Assembly: GCA_900551675.1 (NCBI GenBank) | Contig: URXH01000105.1 | Span: forward strand, 1-5,621 | DNA from: an uncultured bacterium | GTDB lineage: Bacteria > Cyanobacteriota > Vampirovibrionia > Gastranaerophilales > Gastranaerophilaceae | DNA length: 5,621 nucleotides | Direction of reading: 5' to 3' | In this document: piece after piece, positions 4,167 to 5,621 of the stretch | Layout of the letters: the number at the start of each line of letters is the position of its first letter | Position numbering within the stretch: the first letter of the stretch is position 1 | Program-made: the position numbers and the translations under genes | The notes under the pieces: model-generated | Seen by the model: the letters and a program-made list of their open reading frames with translations, nothing else | Databases searched by the model: none | Told to the model about the DNA's origin: nothing

Positions 4167-5621
4167 ATGTCGAGATGGCAAATTCAAGGAACAGGGGATT
4201 ATTACGCAAGATATAGTGCGTATGAAAAGTATTTAAGAGCAAATGCAAAAGATTTAGGTTTATCAGAAGCTCAGGTAAATGAACAATTAGGGCGTTATGC
4301 ATATGGTTTACAACAAAAATCGCAGTATGAACCTGAAGATAGAATTAAAGGTAAAAATAAGGCAAAATCTATCGGAGAAACTCAGGTTAAAGGCAACCCA
4401 AATAATGTTACACAAGAATTAGAAAAAACTACAAAACAATTAGAAGTTTTAAAACAAGATTTAGGAAAAGGTGCAACATCAACGACCTATTTTGGTACTC
4501 CGGAACAGTTAAGAAATGCAGCGCCTTTAGGTAATATTGCTCCAGAAATTCCTGTAAAATCGGAATTTCAAAAAGCTTTGGAAAAATCACAGCTTTATAA
4601 GACAACAAGTGCAAATTCTGTTGACAAATTAGGTAAAAGAAAACAAAAACAAATTTTAGAAGAAATTGAGAAATTGGGAAAACTCGCCAAAACTGATGAA
4701 GAAATAAATCAGCTAAAACAACTCACCGAAAAATTTAGAGGCGGAAATGATCAAAAAGCCTTTAGTGAAGCTGTTCAAACGCAGGCCGCAAATTTGGATA
4801 AACAGAAGGCTGTAGAAAATAAACCGTCAGAACCAAAAACATGGCAAAAATATGCAGAAGCACATGGTACACAGTATAAAGCACCTGAAAAATTTGGTGG
4901 TATTGAAGCAGACAAAAAAGCACAGGAAATAATTGATGCAAATAAAAATAAAGGTGCGCGTACGACTATATTAGGTTCTCCTGAAGAGTATTGGAGAAAT
5001 TATGAACAGAATAAACCTCGCACAGCAGTAATTAATGATTTTCTGGATGATGCAGAAAGAATAAATCCGCAAGCCGAAACAGTTGATGATATACTTGACG
5101 ATGCTGCTAAATTGAAAACTGAAGCAGAGGCTGCATCCAAAGAATCAAAGGGATTTATGAACTCTGTTAAAAATGCAATGAAAGGTAAAAAAGGCAAAGT
5201 TGCATTAGCTGCAGGCGCATTAGCTGCAATTGGACTTGGAGCATACGCTTTATTCGGTGGCAAAGATGATGATAAAGTTGATGAAACTGAACAAAAGATG
5301 GATTTACCAAAATCTGATAATGTAAATCCTGAAAAAGATCAGTCTGAACCAGTAGAAGAAACTCCGAGCGAAACACAAGATTCTATTCCTGTAAAAACTG
5401 AGCAGGTTCCTCCGGTAGTAACAGTTCCTGTAGATCAAGCTCCTGTTGAAGAAGCAGAGAATAATGAACCGGAAGAAACAGAAAAAGTGGAAGAACAAGA
5501 AGCTGAAAAACCTGTAACTTCTGCAGAAGATACTGAAGAAGGAAAACAAGCAACTGAACCACAAGAACAAGAAGAAACTGCAGAAAATCAGATTAAAGAA
5601 GAATATATTGTTCGAAAAGGC
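4167..5621 (+). CDS. Single-span membrane protein, probable LysM C-terminus (truncated)
   Basis: This frame is open for 485 codons to the right edge with no stop, so the C-terminus is missing; I do not recognise the N-terminal family. Residues 1-340 are hydrophilic, lack a signal peptide and contain likely helical or coiled-coil stretches (82-101 and 155-191). A Lys-rich segment (about 332-344) leads into a membrane helix of Ala, Gly and Leu (345-364), followed by KDDDK. By the positive-inside rule the N-terminal part is cytoplasmic and the C-terminal part is outside. Residues 366-477 form a Glu/Pro/Thr-rich acidic linker, and the last residues, YIVRKG (480-485), match the opening of LysM domains (Y-x-V-x-x-G-D-T/S-L). 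The visible part has no cysteine. A motif is repeated near 102-117 and 263-278. The frame could start at 4092, adding 25 residues. Position after ftsZ suggests, but does not show, an envelope or division role. Confidence 0.8.
   Translation, partial: MSRWQIQGTGDYYARYSAYEKYLRANAKDLGLSEAQVNEQLGRYAYGLQQKSQYEPEDRIKGKNKAKSIGETQVKGNPNNVTQELEKTTKQLEVLKQDLGKGATSTTYFGTPEQLRNAAPLGNIAPEIPVKSEFQKALEKSQLYKTTSANSVDKLGKRKQKQILEEIEKLGKLAKTDEEINQLKQLTEKFRGGNDQKAFSEAVQTQAANLDKQKAVENKPSEPKTWQKYAEAHGTQYKAPEKFGGIEADKKAQEIIDANKNKGARTTILGSPEEYWRNYEQNKPRTAVINDFLDDAERINPQAETVDDILDDAAKLKTEAEAASKESKGFMNSVKNAMKGKKGKVALAAGALAAIGLGAYALFGGKDDDKVDETEQKMDLPKSDNVNPEKDQSEPVEETPSETQDSIPVKTEQVPPVVTVPVDQAPVEEAENNEPEETEKVEEQEAEKPVTSAEDTEEGKQATEPQEQEETAENQIKEEYIVRKG

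Noticed and set aside
4429..4614. - strand open frame of 61 codons
   Set aside because: Antisense to the same gene, rich in Leu as expected from complemented Lys/Gln/Glu codons, with no family resemblance.
5000..5570. Several - strand open frames opposite the LysM-tailed gene (5000-5263, 5167-5376, 5304-5570)
   Set aside because: They overlap each other and lie antisense to a 485-codon + strand frame. Their compositions (Ala/Pro- or Phe/Leu/Arg-rich) are what the complement of a Glu/Lys/Ala-rich gene gives.
1..5621. tRNA, rRNA, CRISPR array, transposon or phage elements
   Set aside because: No cloverleaf, no regularly spaced repeats, no transposase or integrase motifs and no terminal inverted repeats were seen.

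Overview
This AT-rich window carries a compact cell-division neighbourhood. All complete genes lie on the + strand: a YggS-family PLP homeostasis protein (389-1054), the FtsZ-associated protein SepF (1074-1574), NAD kinase (1698-2498) and FtsZ (2660-3847). A fifth + strand reading frame (from 4167) runs off the right edge without a stop. The left edge holds what looks like the start codon and ribosome binding site of a gene on the - strand that continues outside the window.

The organism is probably a bacterium of the cyanobacterial lineage, most likely the non-photosynthetic Melainabacteria/Vampirovibrionia (for example Gastranaerophilales). Three things point there: a yggS-sepF pair with a SepF-dependent divisome and no ftsA in view; an FtsZ with cyanobacterial-looking segments (VEFW..NTD and GLGAGG.P..G.KAAEE); and strong AT bias with simple GAGG-type ribosome binding sites. 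This is inference from motif memory, not a tree. Gram-positive lineages also pair yggS with sepF, so the placement is moderate.

Layout: 1-388 is a divergent regulatory region. It has a good promoter for each direction, an exact TTGTCCACA DnaA-box-like sequence over the -35 element of the yggS-sepF promoter, a perfect 23-base palindrome and a GGCATGCC palindrome. yggS and sepF form one operon (19-base gap) that ends in a clear intrinsic terminator at 1631-1657. nadK follows with its own extended -10 promoter and no Shine-Dalgarno sequence; it may be translated from a leaderless mRNA. ftsZ has its own promoter region, which contains a second GGCATGCC and a 19-base palindrome, and it ends in a strong terminator at 3883-3915. 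After about 320 bases comes the start of a large protein with a cytoplasmic-type N-terminal half, one membrane segment and a long acidic linker. Its last visible residues (YIVRKG) look like the opening of a LysM peptidoglycan-binding domain.

Together, SepF would tether FtsZ filaments to the membrane. The LysM-tailed membrane protein is a candidate envelope or division factor that could link cytoplasm to cell wall; it is the least explained item here. YggS and NAD kinase are housekeeping cofactor functions.
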